Of a stretch of DNA of 64,000 bases, positions 44,758-56,482 are shown piece after piece. This DNA comes from Stenogyne calaminthoides (taxonomy: Eukaryota > Streptophyta > Magnoliopsida > Lamiales > Lamiaceae). The notes under the pieces are model-generated. The model saw nothing but the letters and a program-made list of their open reading frames with translations, had not been told where the DNA came from and did no database searches. Made by a program: the position numbers and the translations under genes. Position 1 is the stretch's first letter; every line of letters begins with the position of its first letter. The stretch spans positions 23,628,565 through 23,692,564 of the forward strand of contig JBBCBC010000002.1 of NCBI GenBank assembly GCA_037126765.1, in the 5' to 3' direction.

Positions 44758-45640
44758 ATCCTCAAATGCACACTGGTAGTGATCTGTCCACTAGAACCTT
44801 TCTTTCTTCAAAGCATCGAAGACCTATTCGTGATATGAACCTGTTCAAAGACGCCCGACACCCACCGGTTTCGGACTTCTTTCACATTTTTGGAGGCTCG
44901 TATGTCGAGCATAGCTTGGATCTTAGTCGGATTGGCCTCGATGCCTCGTTGGCTGACCACGTGTCCCAGAAACTTTCCCGAGTGGACCCCAAAACTGCAT
45001 TTCTTCTAGTCAACTTCATATTGTATGCTCAGAAAATGTTGAATGTTTGAACAAGATGACCGAGGTGATCTTCCTTGCGTTCATTTTTTACGACAATATC
45101 GTCTATGTACACCTCGATTGTTCGCCCAATGTGTTCATTGAACATCTTGTTCACCAACCTCTGATATGTGGCTCCAGCATTTTTGAGCCCAAATGACATG
45201 CTTTTCCAGCAGTACATGTTCTTCCCATTACAGAAACATGTGTTCTACTGATCGTTGGGATGCATGGGAATTTGATGGTACCCGACGAATGCATCCATAA
45301 ATGTCATGAGCTCGTGCCCCGCTATGTTGTCGACTAGGTAGTTGATATGTGGCATTGGAAAGTTATCTTTGGGGCACGCCTTATTCAAATCGGTGAAGTC
45401 GATGCAGAGTCTCCATGTTCCATTGGACTGGCGGATAAGCACAAGGTTCGCTAACCATTCTGGGCACTTGACTTCGGATCAAATTTGTTTTTCCAACAAT
45501 TTCTTGACTTCGCATCCAAAGGTAACGTCTTTCTCCGGACCGAATTTTCCCCATTTTTTATATCACCGAATTCGTGGTCGGGTCAATATTGAGATGTTGG
45601 CATGCATGCTTAGGATCGATGCCTACCATGTCCTCATGTG
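44758..45640 (-). pseudogene. Ty3/gypsy reverse transcriptase remnant
   Basis: 45442-45245 gives WRLCIDFTDLNKACPKDNFP and DAFVGYHQIPM. 45217-45029 gives SMSFGLKNAGATYQRLVNKM and the polymerase site VYIDDIVVKN. These are the standard RT blocks in order on the minus strand. A short out-of-frame gap separates the blocks, and 44758-45028 is frame-broken. Confidence 0.8.
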
Positions 45641-45899
45641 ACCATGAAAACACATCCAGATTCGCGGAGATACGTAGATCATTTTCCCCGATTGGTTCCG
45701 AAAGTTCCACCCAATGAACACCTCCAACCCCGCTCGGTTAGATCACCTGACCATTTCCAAATTTCTTCCACGGGTGTTGCCGTCTTTCTTTTACTTCCAC
45801 CGAGGATCAATGATTGATCCGTGATGCTCATCTTTGATTTCGATTGGTTCAAAACCGATTTGAGGCTCTAAGTCAAGAATATCTCTTGGAAGCCGGGTC

Positions 45900-46812
45900 C
45901 AAATACTTTTAGGGTGTAATATTCATGGGTTCCGGGCCTGTTCGACCCCAGAACCTGTGTTCGACTCAGATGGTTTCAGAGCCTGTTTGACTCCGGAACT
46001 CGTGTTTAACCCAGACCCGACTTGGCTTGACTCGCCAGATTCTGTGTTCGCCTGCTCGACCATGTTCACCGTAGTTGGGTTTCCTGGTGAGCACAAAAAC
46101 AGACAATCTCTGGCTTTCTTTTGGTCACCCTTTACACTGTTTGTTCCCTCTTTTGTTGGAAACTTTACACAATAGTAATAGGTCGAACAAGTAGCTTTAA
46201 ATTCATGGTTGAACAAGCGACCTAAAAATCCATTATAAGTGGACGGAACATCGACGATTACAAAGTGTAACATTCTAGTTCGTCGAATGTCCGAATTCTT
46301 AGTAGACTCTAACTTTACACCTAACCTAATCAAACCATAGGGTCAAGATTCTGATTTCCTAAACTCTAGATAGTGTGATCAAAAGGCTCGATATAGGCAC
46401 CGAGGTCCCCTACTTGCTTCTCCATTTGTTGCAACATCTTCACAAAGAGTATGTTTGCATATTCTCCGGTGTCGACCAGGAGCCGATGTACTCTCATCCC
46501 CAGAAGACGAGCACTGATAACCAAGGAGTTGTGTGGGCTCACAATACCATCAAGATTATCATCAGAAAAAGTGATTTGGTGGATGGTGCTGTATTCGCAT
46601 AGGTGCTCGCCACACTGATTTGATGAACACTCTGCATAGCGCACATCTCCATCTTTTTCCGTCTGTTTGACAAAGTGGGCTCTTGATAACAACCCCCCGT
46701 CGGCCCTAAGTTTGGGCGTATCATGTTGATATCTTGCCCCACTTTTCTTTTTATCTATCGTCCGACCTCTTTTTTTTGGGAGATCCAATCGTTCCACGAA
46801 ACTCCTCGTCAT
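45900..46812 (-). pseudogene. Ty3/gypsy protease region remnant
   Basis: 46812-46366 contains ITFSDDNLDGIVSPHNSLVI and the protease active site VHRLLVDTGEYANILF (D-T-G retained). 46333-45923 continues with LESTKNSDIRRTRMLHFVIV and VPSTYNGFLGR. The DTG followed by A-ILF and the preceding ITF-DDD-like motif are typical of the Tat-type plant gypsy elements; I assign the lineage by inference only. Confidence 0.65.
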
Positions 46813-48440
46813 TGTCGGAGTTTTCTTCTACCCAAAGCTTTTACGTCATACTTCCGCTCATATTGGGATGTTCACTTCACCTGGGGCTTGATGAATTCCC
46901 TCAGTCGATTCTACTCATACAACTTCCATAGTTGTCGGAGTAAATCTCGTCAATCATTAGTATTGTGCCCAATATACTATGAGCAGAACTTTGAGGCATT
47001 TAGATGGTCCTTATCTTTGATGATCCGTCGGGGTTTCTGCAACTAGTCCCGACCTTTGATCTGATTGAAAACCATCTCGGGCAGACGACGATCGTGGGCT
47101 TCGAGGACGCTGCTGCTTCATACCTTCGTCCGAACGCCTTGAAAGAACATGTGGATTTGTACCTCCTTCATTGGTTTTGTTATTGGCGACCACCTTCTTG
47201 GTTGCCTTTCCTATCTCTCCCTACACTGGGCGAGTAACTCAGCATTGTTATAATTTTTGTCACGCCCGCCGAATCTCGACGTGATGCATGGCTTTCAACA
47301 TGTCTGTGTTTAGGGCCAATCCCTAGGATCATGGCATCCTCTACCATGGGGGCCCCACAAATAGACACTTATCGAACCTTTTCACGTATGCTCGGTCCGA
47401 CTAATTTCATTTGGGGAGAAGTGTGCTATACTGCTTTGGAGTTTGGCGAGCACACATTGAAGAAAAAGTGAGACAAAAATTTATGCCCCAAAATATGTGA
47501 AAGACGTGATCGGCTTACGGGCAAAGTTGAGAACCACCTATGTGCTCGATCACCTAGGGTCATTGAAATGACCCGCATTGTGTTAAGATCGACGGTGGCG
47601 CTTTATGGCAATCATGAAATTCGAGTATTTGCTCAGATGAATATGTGAATCGGACTCCGTGTCGAACATAGGGATAGGTGGACGTTTCTTTTCCACTTTC
47701 TCCTGTATGTCGGCAGACATGATTGCTTGGACAACGACGAGCACCGCATAGGCCCCTATTCCGGGAAACCCTTTTGTGGTGGCCTAATCCGCCTGCAAAC
47801 TCTCAATAGCTTTTTGCATTTCCACAAATTTTGTAGAGTTGAAGGTCCCAGAATGGGACTGGGACCCACCATGAGGACTCGGGTGGTCATTCTCATGGTG
47901 GGGTAGTCCCCCTTTCTTTGTTCGCCCTTGATTTCCAAGGCGATGGTGGACAGATAACTTTGTCCACACTGACTTTTGGTTTTCCTGATGCTTTTTAGGA
48001 TCACGACGAACATGTGTAGTAGATTTTGCCGGTATGTTCGCTCTGGGCCCTTTCTGACGATCTTGATGGCCCTGGTCACTTAAAAGATCTTTGGCCGATA
48101 GTTTCAGGCGCTCGAATGCTGATTTTTTGGATCCCTGCGGGCGAACCTCATTCGATAGATCATCAACATTTTTGTCGGCTCACTTGCTCGCCATGGCTGC
48201 CCCCTTGATTTGTTCACTGTCAAGAGTTTGGGAGTGTTATTCATCATCTTCGAGGCCTTTTTGTTTGGCCCACTCCCTATCAGCCCATTCTTTTTGGGCT
48301 CTCAACAGATAGGTTATAGCTTTCGTGGTAATCGCATGATCATTTGCTATCCCCTCCAGATTTATGCTCTCCAAGTTTTCGTTTCTGAGTGGCGGGTTTA
48401 TCACGTCATTTTGAGCCCTGATACTGCTCTGTCCTGACTT
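46813..48440 (-). pseudogene. Ty3/gypsy gag remnant
   Basis: The minus strand opens with ATG at 48443-48441 (RAQNDVINPPLRNENL, then YLLRAQKEWADREW). Broken gag text follows (for example RGDRKG and REWHLRPDG-type Arg/Gly-rich stretches near 47200-47370 and 47790-48080). Frames change many times. Confidence 0.5.
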
Positions 48441-48565
48441 CATGGTTTGAGCATTTTGTGATTAAGGCATTGTGTTTGTTTTTAATGCGGGTTTTTTGGA
48501 AGTGATTTAGTATAGTTTTGGTTAGGTATGTGTGTTCGATTGACTACCCTCCTTCTAACGCCAAT
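48441..48565 (-). other. Leader and primer-site region of the gypsy element
   Basis: Directly after the LTR end the minus strand reads TTGGCGTTAGAAGGAGGG. This occupies the primer-binding-site position. I cannot name the tRNA with confidence. Confidence 0.4.
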
Positions 48566-49278
48566 TGTTATTAGCCCGTCTTACGTGGATTATGATGTGG
48601 CTTATTTAATAACTGACTAACAAACAAGAATCATACGCATTGAACACAAATTGATGGGTAATTGAGAGTAAATATAGAGGTGGTGAGTGGAAAATTTGTG
48701 AACCTTTTATTTAACCTCAATGGGTCTATTTATACTGATTTGTCTAGCATGAGCTGCCATTTTTACAAGATAAGATTACATGTGATAATGACACGCGGTC
48801 CCGTAGGACTCTCCGGCCGACATCCGCTTTGCTTGTGCTAGAAGTCTCGACTTGTCATCCATGTGCTATTTGTCCGCACCGTGTGTGTGTTTTGCTAGGC
48901 TCGATGTGATTCATGTGGTTTAGCCATGTGCCTATCTAGCGAGACGACACGTGTTCGCCTCTTCTTGGGTCGCTCTGAGGGCATCCCTCATGCTCGCCCC
49001 ATTTTATCTCTCCCAAGATCACCGCGGTTCGCGATGCACACCACGTTAGGGTGTACACCCACGCAGTGTTGCTCCCCGCCGATGTCACCGCGGGTCACCG
49101 CAGCTTGTGGTATTTCCCAAGCGAGCACAAGTTTAATCATGGATGCCACCACGCCTCATCACCCACCGGCGAAGCACAATAGATAGATCGGACGTTGATC
49201 GCCCCGGCTAGTGGGCCACATGTTCACTAGGCAAACACGTGGTGGGGTGCCTTTGATCGATTGAGGACGGGCACAACA
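48566..49278 (-). repeat. 5' LTR of the Ty3/gypsy element
   Basis: On the minus strand the unit starts TGTTGTGCCCGTC at 49278 and ends GACGGGCTAATAACA at 48566. These ends mirror each other (GTGCCCGTC versus GACGGGC), as LTR ends do. No second LTR is found before 44340, so the element has lost its integrase end and 3' LTR. Confidence 0.6.
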
Positions 49279-49465
49279 AAGTATGAAAAATAATTAGTTG
49301 ATGTAAGAAAAGTGGTGATGTGATAGTTTTAGGGTGTAGGTGTATAATATGGGTGGGTGAATGTGTATTTGGATAGAGGATTATATGTGCAAATCCGAAA
49401 AGCGGCTGGGATGGGGGGAAACCCATCCCCCATCCCGATCTCCCCATCATAAAACAAACACGCCC
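49279..49465. mobile_element. Truncated MITE-like fragment next to the gypsy LTR
   Basis: Read on the minus strand it begins GGGCGTGTTTGTTTTATGAT and has a G/C-alternating GGGATGGGGG-CCCCCATCCC palindrome at 49408-49432. It is cut at 49278 by the gypsy LTR. The other end is missing, so it is only a fragment. Confidence 0.4.
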
Positions 49466-50010
49466 AAGTGATTGAGCTTCATTGGCAATCTCAAAGATAT
49501 GTTCATTGTAGAAAGAAACGCCTCATCCTCCTTCAACTTCAAGTTCTTGAACTTAGTTCCCAAGCATTCGAAGTCTGGACCTCCGAACACTATCGGAACC
49601 TTCATTGTGCTCTTGCAACCTATTCCAAACATCTTTTGCAGATACCTATGTTGATATGATTTTAAATATAGTCATATCAACTGATGTGAATATTGCATTT
49701 AACGATTTAGTATTGTAGCTAGCAAATTGTACTAGACCAATCTAGTTCAAGTTTGTTGTCACCTCTCCTTCATCATCTCGCTAGATTCTTTGGAGGTTTC
49801 CTTCCCGACAAAGATACTTCTCCAAGCATCTTCATCAATTGACTTGATGTACATTCTCATCTTTGGTTTCCAATAAACATAGTTTGTACCATCAAGGATT
49901 GGTGGTCTCAAACTTTGTGGAGTAAGTGGATATTTCATCGCCATTAAAAAAATCACACTTGACACAAGATCAAACTTAGTAAAATCAAGTTTTGGCTCTA
50001 ATTCCAACTG
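49460..50010 (-). pseudogene. Copia gag remnant
   Basis: 50007-49759 reads PPILDGTNYVYWKPKMRMYI, the opening of copia gag proteins (LDG-NY-W). It continues out of frame at 49632-49447 (CKSTMKVPIVFGG, LKLKEDEAF). No LTR or pol is attached on either side. Confidence 0.7.
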
Positions 50011-50019
50011 CAGGTGTGT

Positions 50020-50619
50020 GTGTGTGTTATAAAATCAGAGGAATGTTTCAATGCTCTTTTTTTTTTTTTTTAAATCGAGCATGAAGTAGCTCGCGAGCCA
50101 ACTCGATTCATTTATACCGCTTGCAGGAGGCATTCTGGAGTAATCAATTAATTAAAATAAAATAGAGTTAGAGAAAAATTAATTAGTAATATTAATAAAT
50201 TTTGATTTCATAACTCTCGACATTTATAGTTTATTCCAAAAAATTGTCTATAAATTAAGCAAGTACGTTCTCGAACTGTTTAGATCTTGAATTCATTTGA
50301 TGAAGATCGTTAATATAAATAAAAAGTGAAGCACATTCGATTTGTTAGCTTGTTAGTAAGCTCGTGAGCTAACTCACATAAATCATAATTAATAATTTGA
50401 CTTTAATTTATAATTTTCATACTTAATATATATGATAAATATAAAAATTTGTAATTACACTTACTTAATTAAATAAAATTATAGAATTTAGTTGATATAT
50501 ATGATTTTCTGAAAATATTATTTTATACTTGTAACTAATTGATGAATACTTAAATGGCGGGTCAAATGGTGGTCAAGTCTTGTCCATTGTGTCGGGTTGA
50601 GCGATTGTTTTTTTTTTTT
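50020..50619. other. AT-rich spacer
   Basis: A TG dinucleotide run (50015-50026) and a T12 run are the only landmarks. GCTCGCGAGCCAACTCG-like palindromic text at 50090 and AAGCTCGTGAGCTAACTC at 50350 may be a dispersed repeat. No gene was seen. Confidence 0.4.
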
Positions 50620-51905
50620 TAAATTCTGTTAGAATTGTGGGTATTATAATAATACTCTCTTTTGGGAGGATAATTGGGATGGAGGGTCGAGTCTGAATTC
50701 ATTATTCTCGTGTCTGTATAGAATTGAGAGTGAATCAAATTGTGTCATTTAAGATAGAGTCGAATGGGAGGGTAGAAGTTTATGTGCTTCTTGAAAATGG
50801 AGGAGAACATTGTTTGTTGAGAAAAAAATATTTTATCTGAACTAACTATTGTTTTACTTAGGTATATTAGACCTGCTAAGGAGAGTGACTTTTTTTTTTT
50901 GAAAACCCGATATCCGGCTTGAAGACCGACTAATCCGGGGGACCAGAACCCACCGTCCACTAGCGGGGGCTCCATTTTAAGCCAGAGCTAAACTCTGTAT
51001 GGACTGACCTATCTCAAGAGTTGATCGCACCTAAGGGGTTTCGAACTTGAGACCTAGAGAGGAGCATACTCCTAAGTCCCAAGCCTACACAACTTGGCCA
51101 ACCCTTGGGGATTTAAGGAGAGTGACTTTTGGCATTGAAAACCAGTAGTGGACAACAAATATTCGGTGAACTCTGCTTACAAGCTTTTATCTCGAGTGGT
51201 TGTGTCGTCCAATTCTAATACCGAAAATCTCAAGAACGTTTGGAACATAATTGTTCCACTCAAGGTTTCTGCATTTTCTTAGCATTTGCTATAATATAGA
51301 ATTCCAACGATCATTAATCTTCGGAGGAGAAACACATATATTCCTACTTTCTCTACAAAATGCATTATTTGCAGACAACACGAAGAAAATTCGGAACATC
51401 TCTTCTTCATGGGAAAGTTCTTGGTAGTAGTCTGGAAAGAGTTGTATTGTTGGCTTGGTAGAAATACGACAGTACAAGGACTGTGTTGATCTATTTCGAG
51501 AACCATAGGTCTATTAATCCTAGTAAGAATTCTGAGATCTGGACACTTATTTGGCTCTACACAGTTGGAACATTTAGATTTCTAGAAATTCTATAATTTT
51601 TAAGGGCTCAATCCCAATCCTCAAGAAGTGGGTACTAGAATATGCATCTCTTTGTTTCAATGGTTGAAATAGAAAATTTATATCACGCCTTGGTGTAGTT
51701 TTAGCAATCTGTGGAGAGAGCCTAATTTATGTATAGATTGGAACCGAATATAAAGTAATTGAGGGTTGGAGCGTTGGTTTCGGACCGAGTCCAGTGTACT
51801 TTTAGTGTCTCTCGGGTCTTTCTTAGGAATACTTTTGTATTCCTTGAGATTGACTTCTGATTTTTGCATTTTTTTTCAAAAAAAAAAAAATAATAATAAT
51901 AAATG
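50620..51905 (+). mobile_element. LINE 3' remnant with A-tail, split by a SINE
   Basis: Broken + frames show FWEDNWDGGSSLNSLFSRLY (50665-50720), then, after the SINE, KYSVNSAYKLLSRVVV, KNVWNIIVPLKVSAFS, RIPTIINLRRRN and CIICRQHEENSEHLFFMGKF. This is the RT end and zf-RVT domain of a plant LINE (CIIC, then H and a lost Cys). It ends in a long A-run and (TAA)n at 51880-51902. Stops are frequent. Confidence 0.75.
50894..51113 (-). mobile_element. tRNA-derived SINE with 17-bp target-site duplication
   Basis: Read on the minus strand, the head has a pol III A-box-like TTGGCCAAGTTGTGTAGG (about 51106-51088) and a B-box-like TCAAGTTCGAAACCCC about 50 bases later (about 51044), and the tail ends in a run of A (T12 on + at about 50890-50901). 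The duplication TAAGGAGAGTGACTTTT lies on both sides (50877-50893 and 51114-51130). It interrupts the LINE frame, so it is younger than the LINE. Confidence 0.85.
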
Positions 51906-53207
51906 GGTGAACATATCCACACAATCTCATGAACCAACACAAAATAATACATTCATTCTTCATATTTCTTGTACACCCACATAAAAAAAATAAAATCATA
52001 AACCTTAAATTTCTTCAATAGATAAATAAACATCAATATGTCTTTCTTCTATTTAAGCTTTAAAAGATGTGGCCAGTGGCATATTCTTGTTGTTATGCCT
52101 TGTTCTTTTGAACTTCAAATTAATTGTAGACCATTCTATTTTTGCTCCGTTCAGACTGATGTTACAACAAAATATCCATGTTTTTTTTCACTCCCTCCAG
52201 TAAGCAAAATAACTCAGAATTCATAAAGTATCAAACCAAATTACTCATTGTTCAGTTGTTACTAATTATTTTGATCTTGTGGAATTCTCAGCTTCAACTT
52301 TTCGATTTGATTTCTTTCAATTTCTCTTATTATTTTGAAGAGTTTTTTTTTAATCCATCAAAGTTAGCATTGGAATTTTCGAAATTTTAGTTTTCCATGG
52401 TCGTTCTCTGCTTGAATCTGAACTTTTTGTTTTCAAAATTGTTCTTGATCTTTATTTTCATGGTTCTTCTATTGATAGTTCTTCAAATTCAATCCTCGGA
52501 ATTGGTTAATATTAGTAATTGATTCATTGTGTTGGATTTGTAATATATGTTATGTGTTTCTATATAATCTAAGAGATTAAACGAATAAATTTGGGTCTTC
52601 TCCGCAATGTGGTAGTGTCTAAATTTTTGTGAAAATAAGACCTGCTGAAAACTGTTCATTTGCGCTTTGAGGTTAGAAAGTTGCAGAAGGTTTCTTGGTG
52701 TGTGGGTGTCCATTCAATTTAATTTGTGGGTGTGTCTATCTACGGGGATGTGGATGGGGAGGCAAAAATCCACTTTTTTAGCGGTTGTTGGGTCGGCCCA
52801 GAAAGGCTAACCCACCTTTTATTATATTTCTTAATTTTTATAAATTAAAAAATATGTAACTTATAAACTCTAAATTATTAAATTCATCAAAATCAAATGA
52901 AAAAAAATATTATATTGATGATATATTAAAACAAAGTCTCTCTCACAAATAAAAGTTCATTATACACTAATCACAAACACAACCACTTAAAAGTCGAGGC
53001 ATTCATCAAACATAATAATTCATATACAGTCTCTTATAAATTAAATTCATCATTCATAGACATACAAAGCTTATTAAATGTACTATATATTTTTTTAATT
53101 GTTAATCTAAATAATCCCATTATGTATATATTAAAAATGTATATTCAAAATTTTATGTTTATTAAAGAAACAAGGAGCAGGCCCATGTCCCGAAAAGGAC
53201 CAGCTCG
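51906..53207. other. AT-rich intergenic region
   Basis: Several short open frames have no recognisable domain. No transposon borders were seen. Confidence 0.4.
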
Positions 53208-53359
53208 ATGTAATTGCAATGGGATACAAAAAAAAAACACCCTCTAGCAATGGGGTACAATTACACTATTCACTACAATTTTTGTCCCCAATATACCCCA
53301 AATGTGTAGTCCCATCAAACAAATAAAATCAGATTTTATCTCCAATTCACCATCTATCT

Positions 53360-53485
53360 CTCTCTTTCTTGCATACCACTTCTCTCTCTCTACACACACA
53401 CACTATCTATCTCTCTCTCTTCTCTCTCTACACACACACACACTATCTATCTATCTCTCTTCTCTCTCTACACACACACACACCT
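53360..53485. repeat. Compound CT / CA / TATC microsatellite
   Basis: Three similar blocks of TCTCTCTC-TACACACACAC-TATCTATC alternate. This is low complexity and not coding. Confidence 0.9.
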
Positions 53486-53574
53486 CCTCTCAAATCTACA
53501 TTTTGGATGGAGGCGGGATTGGAGGAGATACGCGGCGGCTCCGCCTGAAATGGGGATGCGGTGGGATGAAGGAT

Positions 53575-53800
53575 GGGGATGGCGGCGGTGGATATGGTAG
53601 TGGTGAATGATTTTGAGGCCTGAAGGTTGAGAATGGTGGTGGTGGAGTGGATCTAAGATGTGGTGGTGGTGGTGGTGGAGGTATCGGGGCAGTCGGTGCC
53701 GCCTGTGAGGATGGTGGTGGTGGAGTGGATCTAAGGTGTGGTGGTGGTGGAGGTCTCGGGGAAGTTGGCGTCGCCGATGAGGATGGTGGTGGTGGTGGAT
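53575..53800. repeat. GGT-rich tandem repeat of about 90 bp
   Basis: The unit GATGGTGGTGGTGGAGTGGA followed by TCTAAG and GGTGGTGG-GGAGGT occurs about two and a half times. The proline-rich reading on the minus strand is a by-product of the CCACCA repeat, and I do not call it a gene. Confidence 0.75.
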
Positions 53801-55015
53801 AGTCATAATTTCTCATAGGTTTACCGGTATGTGCTTTACCGATTTAGGCTTTCCGGCAGCGTGAAGGCGTCAAATCATTATTCTCCGGCGACATCTGCTT
53901 TTACCGATCTGTGCCTCTCGAGGGCCTTCTTAGGTCGGATTCGGGTAAATGGAGCCCCGTTTTTGTTTCTTTGGATTTGTTGCGTATATATTTATGCTCT
54001 ACGGAAAATTGTATTGTGTGATTCTGGAAGCGTGTATATTATATTTTGGTTTGATGGAGGAATTGCATTTGTGGATTTTTTGAAGGTCACCTCGTACAGA
54101 TCAAGGCCCTAAACCAGAGGTGTTTACTGAGTTTTGAGTCTTGCTATATTTTTTTCTAGGTTTTCTATTTTTATCGATTTTTTTCCTTTTTGTGTGTTTG
54201 TTTTTTCTGGGTTTTCTGGTAGAGAAAGTATGGAGAGTTAATTGCTCCTTCAAAAATCAACTCAGTTGCTCAGTAGGTATTTCTGGGTTTTGGTGTTAGA
54301 TTTTGGATTTGTATATGTACAAATTCTATGTTTATATGCAATGTATTATGTAGGTATACAAAATATTTAATGCATATGCAATTTTTAATGTTATATGCAA
54401 TATATTTATGTTCTATGCAATGTATGTATTGTGTATGCAACTTATTTTCAACAATGTATTTTCACATCACTTATGAATTTTTATCTTGTACAATGCATTT
54501 TTTAACAATATTTTTTTCCAATGAACAAGGCATTTTTCCAATGAACAAGGCATTTTCCAATGTAATTATTTTATTAATTACTTAAATAATAAAAATTATT
54601 TTTTTCTTTCAATTACAGTGGAGAAAATATTTTAAATGAGAAATAAAAAAAAAAGAACTGAGAAAAATATTATCAATAAAATGAAAATTAACATTTTATG
54701 AAAAATATTATAAATTAAACTACAATATCAATAATATAAAGAAAATGTGGTCCATCACCAATAAAGATGGGACCATTAAAACAAGACATAAAAAAAAGGA
54801 AAGAAGGTATTCCTTGTGCATTAGTGGGACCGTGCTGGATGGAAAAGTGGAAAGTGGCAGTACCATGTCAAATCAATAGCAAAGTTACAGATACATGACA
54901 AATCAAATAGTAGAATTAACTTTTGCAAGGGTATATTAGAGAATATACATAATTTTTTTTGTATGCAGTAGTCATTAAACTTGGTTTTTGTACCTCTCTG
55001 CAATTTTTGATTTCC

Positions 55016-56249
55016 AATTGTATCTATTAGTACTCGCCCCCAACCAACTCGTTTAAGTCTATCTCCAAAAGGTCTAATTTTTACTTGACACAACCAACAT
55101 ATGCTCAGCGGGCGGACTGGCCCAACAGGTTAAACTCTTTTTGACATCTCTAAATGTGGGGTTAAGTATAATATGTTGGATATAAATATAATTTTATAAC
55201 TGGTGTATTTAGTAAAAAATACTAGCTATAAAATATTAAAAAGTGAGGTGGGCGAACTAATTAGTTTTGTGGATGTGAATAACCGTGCCCTAATTAAATT
55301 TATGATTCATATTATTACGTTAATTTAGACTCGAAAAAACTCGTGAATCAATGATATATTTGATAAATAAGATCTTCTTGATAATAAAAGAATCAAACTA
55401 AAAAAAACATTCTAAAATTTGATTCGACTCGATTAGATTACATCCCAGTACATACTTAATTCTTATTATATAGCTGTCATATTATTATTATAACAAAAAT
55501 AATGAAAAGAATAACAAAGGTGGCCACACTCTAATCGTTATTATTAACCAGAAAAATATAATGAGAGACAATTTTTGCATAAATGGGGGCCAAAGATAGT
55601 GAGCATTGCTCCAATTCCAAGGGAAAAGACTAGTGGGCGTGTGATTGGATAAAGAGAGATAGATATAAATAAAAGTAAATACATGTGAACTACCTTTGAA
55701 GAAAAGCAAGTGTTGAAAAGTATATTCAGATTCCGGCAAAAACAAGTAATCCTCGTAATGTAAACTGAAAGAGAAGATTGATTGCTAAATTCAACACTAA
55801 CACTTCTCGTACATTTGTCTTATATTCATTCAGAAATTCAAAAGAAGACACTTACCTACATATGAAAACTCCAACATTTCTCTCTCACTCTCTTTCCTCC
55901 AAGCTAATAATAATCTCTAACTCCTGCCTAAAAGTTGCTGCAGAAAAAAAAAGACAAAGTCTAGTGTACAAATTTGTATAGATGCAAAAACTTTAATTTT
56001 CAACCAAATTCTATAATTGATGAATGTAATATAAAATTGAGTGGTTCATGATTCACTCGGCCCGACTAGTTCATGGTTCACCCATCTCAAATAGGTCATA
56101 ATTTAGGGTTAATTATTTAGTGTTTAGGGTGTAGTTGGTTGATTTAAGGCAATTTTATAGATTTTCATCTATACAAATTTGCACACTAGACCTACTAAAA
56201 AAAATTAAAAAAAAGTTTAAATATTTACAATTGCTATTTAGATATGGCT
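55016..56249. other. AT-rich intergenic region
   Basis: A TATA-like AGATATAAATAAAAG is at about 55660, but no supported gene follows it. No repeats with clear borders were seen. Confidence 0.4.
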
Positions 56250-56482
56250 AGGTCTTTTATGCACCGGGTCACCGCGGCACTCATAGTGCATTTTAGAAGC
56301 GTCTGCAACTTGTTATCTTTGAAAAGTCGACTTATTACACGTAAAAATGTTATTTATTAATATGGAAACATAGTTGCATATTTTTGTTTGGAATAATTGC
56401 ACGTTTTATTTTGTATAAGAATGTGCTTTTTAAAATGTCTTATGAGTGTGCACGGTACATTCGGGTGCACATGATACCTACT
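56250..56482. mobile_element. Foldback MITE, unit 2
   Basis: The left arm GCACCGGGTCACCGCGGCAC-TCATAGTGCATTTTA and the right arm (reverse complement GCACCCGAATGTACCGTGCA-CACTCATAAGACATTTTA) pair imperfectly around an AT-rich middle. It is related to 30854-31026 and 61240-61480. Confidence 0.5.

Larger units (their letters stand above)
53208..55015. mobile_element. Possible MULE-like unit carrying gene-like sequence
   Basis: The left end (ATTGCAATGGGATACAAAAA to CCCCAATATACCCC, 53214-53297) resembles the reverse complement of the right end (ATTGCAGAGAGGTACAAAAA to AATATACCC, about 55010-54918). The match is imperfect and no target-site duplication is confirmed. Inside are CT/CA/TATC microsatellites, a GGT-rich tandem repeat, and a GC-richer segment (53820-54110) that looks like a plant 5' leader or exon. 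No transposase is present. Confidence 0.3.

Noticed and set aside
48566..49278. Gene-like open frames in the gypsy LTR (for example 48926-49186)
   Set aside because: No domain is present, and the position between mirror-image ends next to a primer-site region fits an LTR better.
50990..51105. Functional tRNA gene from the TTCGAAACCCC box
   Set aside because: There is no cloverleaf; the boxes belong to a SINE head, as shown by the A-tail and target-site duplication.
53496..53816. Proline-rich minus-strand frame
   Set aside because: It is generated by a GGT/CCA tandem repeat and has no start context or conserved domain.
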